6,700 bases of DNA from Candidatus Magasanikiibacteriota bacterium (GTDB lineage Bacteria > Patescibacteriota > Patescibacteriia > Magasanikbacterales > UBA922): positions 80,549 to 87,248 of the forward strand of contig DOYU01000012.1 in NCBI GenBank assembly GCA_003518365.1. Reading direction: 5' to 3'. Below are positions 5,990 through 6,700 of this stretch, one piece after another. Position numbers and translations under genes: made by a program. Within the stretch, counting starts at the first letter, position 1; the number at the start of each line of letters is the position of its first letter. The notes under the pieces are model-generated. The model had not been told where the DNA came from. It worked only from the letters and a program-made list of their open reading frames with translations, and ran no database searches.

Positions 5990-6062
5990 AATCTACGGAT
6001 ATTCGGACCCGCCTGCAACGCGTTGCAAAGCATTGCGGGCAGGTAATTCAAATTTACGGATA
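5990..6062. repeat. 12-bp direct repeats flanking a GC-rich hairpin
   Basis: AATCTACGGATA (5990-6001) and AATTTACGGATA (6051-6062) match at 11 of 12 positions and include a perfect TACGGATA. They bracket 49 nt containing the GC-rich hairpin at 6008-6043. They could be a target-site duplication left by insertion of a palindromic element, or two protein-binding sites. Confidence 0.6.
6008..6043 (-). repeat. GC-rich palindromic (REP-like) hairpin upstream of ALDH
   Basis: On the - strand CCTGCCCGCAATGC pairs with GCGTTGCAGGCGGG around an 8-nt loop. The 14-bp stem has 11 Watson-Crick pairs, 2 G-U pairs and 1 mismatch. On the + strand the two G-U positions become mismatches or unequal pairs, so the structure favours RNA co-directional with the dehydrogenase. 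A nested perfect palindrome GCAACGCGTTGC lies at 6015-6026. No U tract follows, so it is not an intrinsic terminator. It would lie in the 5' UTR, ending 20 nt before ATG 5987. It looks like a dispersed REP-type palindrome; copy number cannot be seen from one window. Confidence 0.6.
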
Positions 6063-6078
6063 CTGTTTTTACAGTATC
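6059..6078. promoter_or_regulatory. Operator-like perfect dyad
   Basis: GATACTGT (6059-6066) and ACAGTATC (6071-6078) are perfect inverted repeats separated by TTTT. The dyad covers the putative -10 box and expected start of transcription of the dehydrogenase operon, where a repressor would be expected to bind. It could also simply form a small hairpin at the transcript's 5' end. The CTGT-N4-ACAG spacing does not fit the LexA box. Confidence 0.5.
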
Positions 6079-6101
6079 TATCGAAGTAGAGTGGTTGTTA
6101 A
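6073..6101 (-). promoter_or_regulatory. Candidate promoter for ALDH-tal operon
   Basis: On the - strand TTAACA (6101-6096, 5 of 6 to TTGACA) is followed after exactly 17 nt by GATACT (6078-6073, 4 of 6 to TATAAT). Transcription would begin near 6066, giving a 5' leader of roughly 80 nt that contains the GC-rich hairpin. It is the best promoter-like pair in the 236-nt gap. Confidence 0.5.
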
Positions 6102-6126
6102 ACATTTTTCTGATAAAGAAAAATAA

Positions 6127-6209
6127 GTATCAATTTGTTCCTTTTGGAAGCCAGCAACAGTCTGCGCCAATTGCGATTTTGATGGATTTCAAAAGGAACA
6201 AATTGATAC
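6127..6209. repeat. 83-nt inverted repeat with perfect 20-bp arms
   Basis: GTATCAATTTGTTCCTTTTG (6127-6146) is exactly complementary to 6190-6209. Inward, pairing continues with interruptions through GAA/TTT, CCA/TGG and CAA/TTG, leaving about 20 nt unpaired at the tip. It starts 14 nt past the stop of the upstream acetolactate-synthase-like gene, and on the - strand is followed by TTATTTTTCTTTATC, so it may terminate that gene. It is much longer than normal terminator stems, and a MITE-like mobile remnant is an alternative. No convincing target-site duplication flanks it. Confidence 0.7.
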
Positions 6210-6223
6210 GAGCGGAAATAACA

Positions 6224-6700
6224 CTAACACGTACATGTTTTTGATTTCAGACCTTTGGTAAGCACACGTTCATTTTCACTATAGTCCACGGCAACTTCTA
6301 TCACATGCACGTCCGGCGTGTCGAGCGCGTGAGTCAGAAGTTCTTTCAAATGTGAGACAGATTCTGCACGATATCCTTTTGCCCCATAGCTTTCTGCATA
6401 GGTGACAAAATTTGGATTGCCAAATTCAAGCCCAAACGCATCAAATCCCATAGCGTGCTGCTTCCACTGTATCATACCATATCCACTGTCATTGAGAATG
6501 AGTACCACAAGATGCATTTTTTCACGCACAGCAGTCTCAAGATCTTGCGAATTCATCATGAATCCACCGTCGCCGACAACCGCAAGAATCTTTTTCTCAG
6601 GATATACAAGTCGTGCACCCATAGCAGAAGGCATACCGGCTCCCATTGTCGCCAGCGCGTTGTCGAGAAGAATCGTATTGCGTCCTCGTGCTTCGTACTG
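6224..6700 (-). CDS. ilvB: Acetolactate synthase large subunit-like ThDP enzyme (C-terminal part, partial)
   Basis: The reading frame is open through the window edge, so only the last 158 residues are seen. This is the C-terminal ThDP-binding domain of the acetolactate synthase/pyruvate-oxidase family, which condenses or decarboxylates 2-oxoacids such as pyruvate. Fragment residues 19-33 (MGAGMPSAMGARLVY) and GDGG (43-46) followed by NDS (70-72) form the classical ThDP/Mg signature. DLETAVRE, YAESYGAKGYRAES and the near-terminal EVAVDYSEN recall catabolic AlsS. NDSGYGMIQWKQ differs from the MVRQWQ of anabolic enzymes. The protein ends KTCTC and TAG. A large inverted repeat follows 14 nt later. 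Whether it makes acetolactate for fermentation or branched-chain amino acids, or is a relative such as glyoxylate carboligase, cannot be settled without the N-terminal two thirds. The symbol is the umbrella name only. Confidence 0.82.
   Translation of the reverse strand, partial: QYEARGRNTILLDNALATMGAGMPSAMGARLVYPEKKILAVVGDGGFMMNSQDLETAVREKMHLVVLILNDSGYGMIQWKQHAMGFDAFGLEFGNPNFVTYAESYGAKGYRAESVSHLKELLTHALDTPDVHVIEVAVDYSENERVLTKGLKSKTCTC

Noticed and set aside
6063..6076. LexA/SOS box (CTGT...ACAG)
   Set aside because: The half-sites are separated by 4 nt, not the 8 nt of the E. coli-type box, and the downstream genes are metabolic.
104..6700. Alternative genetic code with UGA read as glycine
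   Set aside because: All recognised genes are intact under the standard code, glycine positions use GGN, and islet gene 3 ends at a sensible TGA.

Overview
The window looks like a piece of an AT-rich bacterial chromosome: the housekeeping genes run near 40% GC by hand count of sample lines. Most start codons lack an upstream Shine-Dalgarno sequence and intergenic gaps are short. TGA is used only as a stop, so the Gly-UGA code of Gracilibacteria/Absconditabacteria is not supported. The gene set (EF-P, transketolase, a mid-length transaldolase, a fermentative-type ThDP enzyme) and the GC-rich intergenic palindrome would fit a Patescibacteria/CPR bacterium. That placement is inference and needs a protein search.

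Layout. Positions 104-670 (+) encode elongation factor P. It converges on a full-length transketolase (2674-728, -), and a perfect 32-bp palindrome with A/T flanks between them (683-714) can terminate both. Positions 2739-3669 hold a compact + strand islet of three unrecognised small genes (82, 83 and 88 aa). They are much richer in GC (about 50-70% in sampled lines), at least two have near-ideal Shine-Dalgarno sequences, and the islet ends in its own terminator hairpin. It lies between transketolase and transaldolase, two non-oxidative pentose-phosphate enzymes on the opposite strand. The transaldolase (4612-3737, -) sits 10 nt downstream of a succinate-semialdehyde-dehydrogenase-type aldehyde dehydrogenase (5987-4623, -), so these two probably form an operon. 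A - strand terminator (3676-3705) follows transaldolase. The operon's 236-nt upstream region carries a promoter-like pair, a perfect operator-like dyad over the -10 box, a GC-rich hairpin flanked by a near-perfect 12-bp direct repeat, and an 83-nt inverted repeat with perfect 20-bp arms. The window ends inside the C-terminal ThDP domain of an acetolactate-synthase-like enzyme (6224 to beyond 6700, -).

How the genes fit together. Transketolase and transaldolase interconvert C3-C7 sugar phosphates and join ribose-5-phosphate metabolism to glycolytic intermediates. The acetolactate-synthase-like enzyme would act on pyruvate, and the aldehyde dehydrogenase oxidises an aldehyde to an acid with NAD(P)H production. 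This reads as a central-carbon cluster interrupted by a compositionally foreign islet. The islet and the structured region upstream of the dehydrogenase are the most interesting parts.
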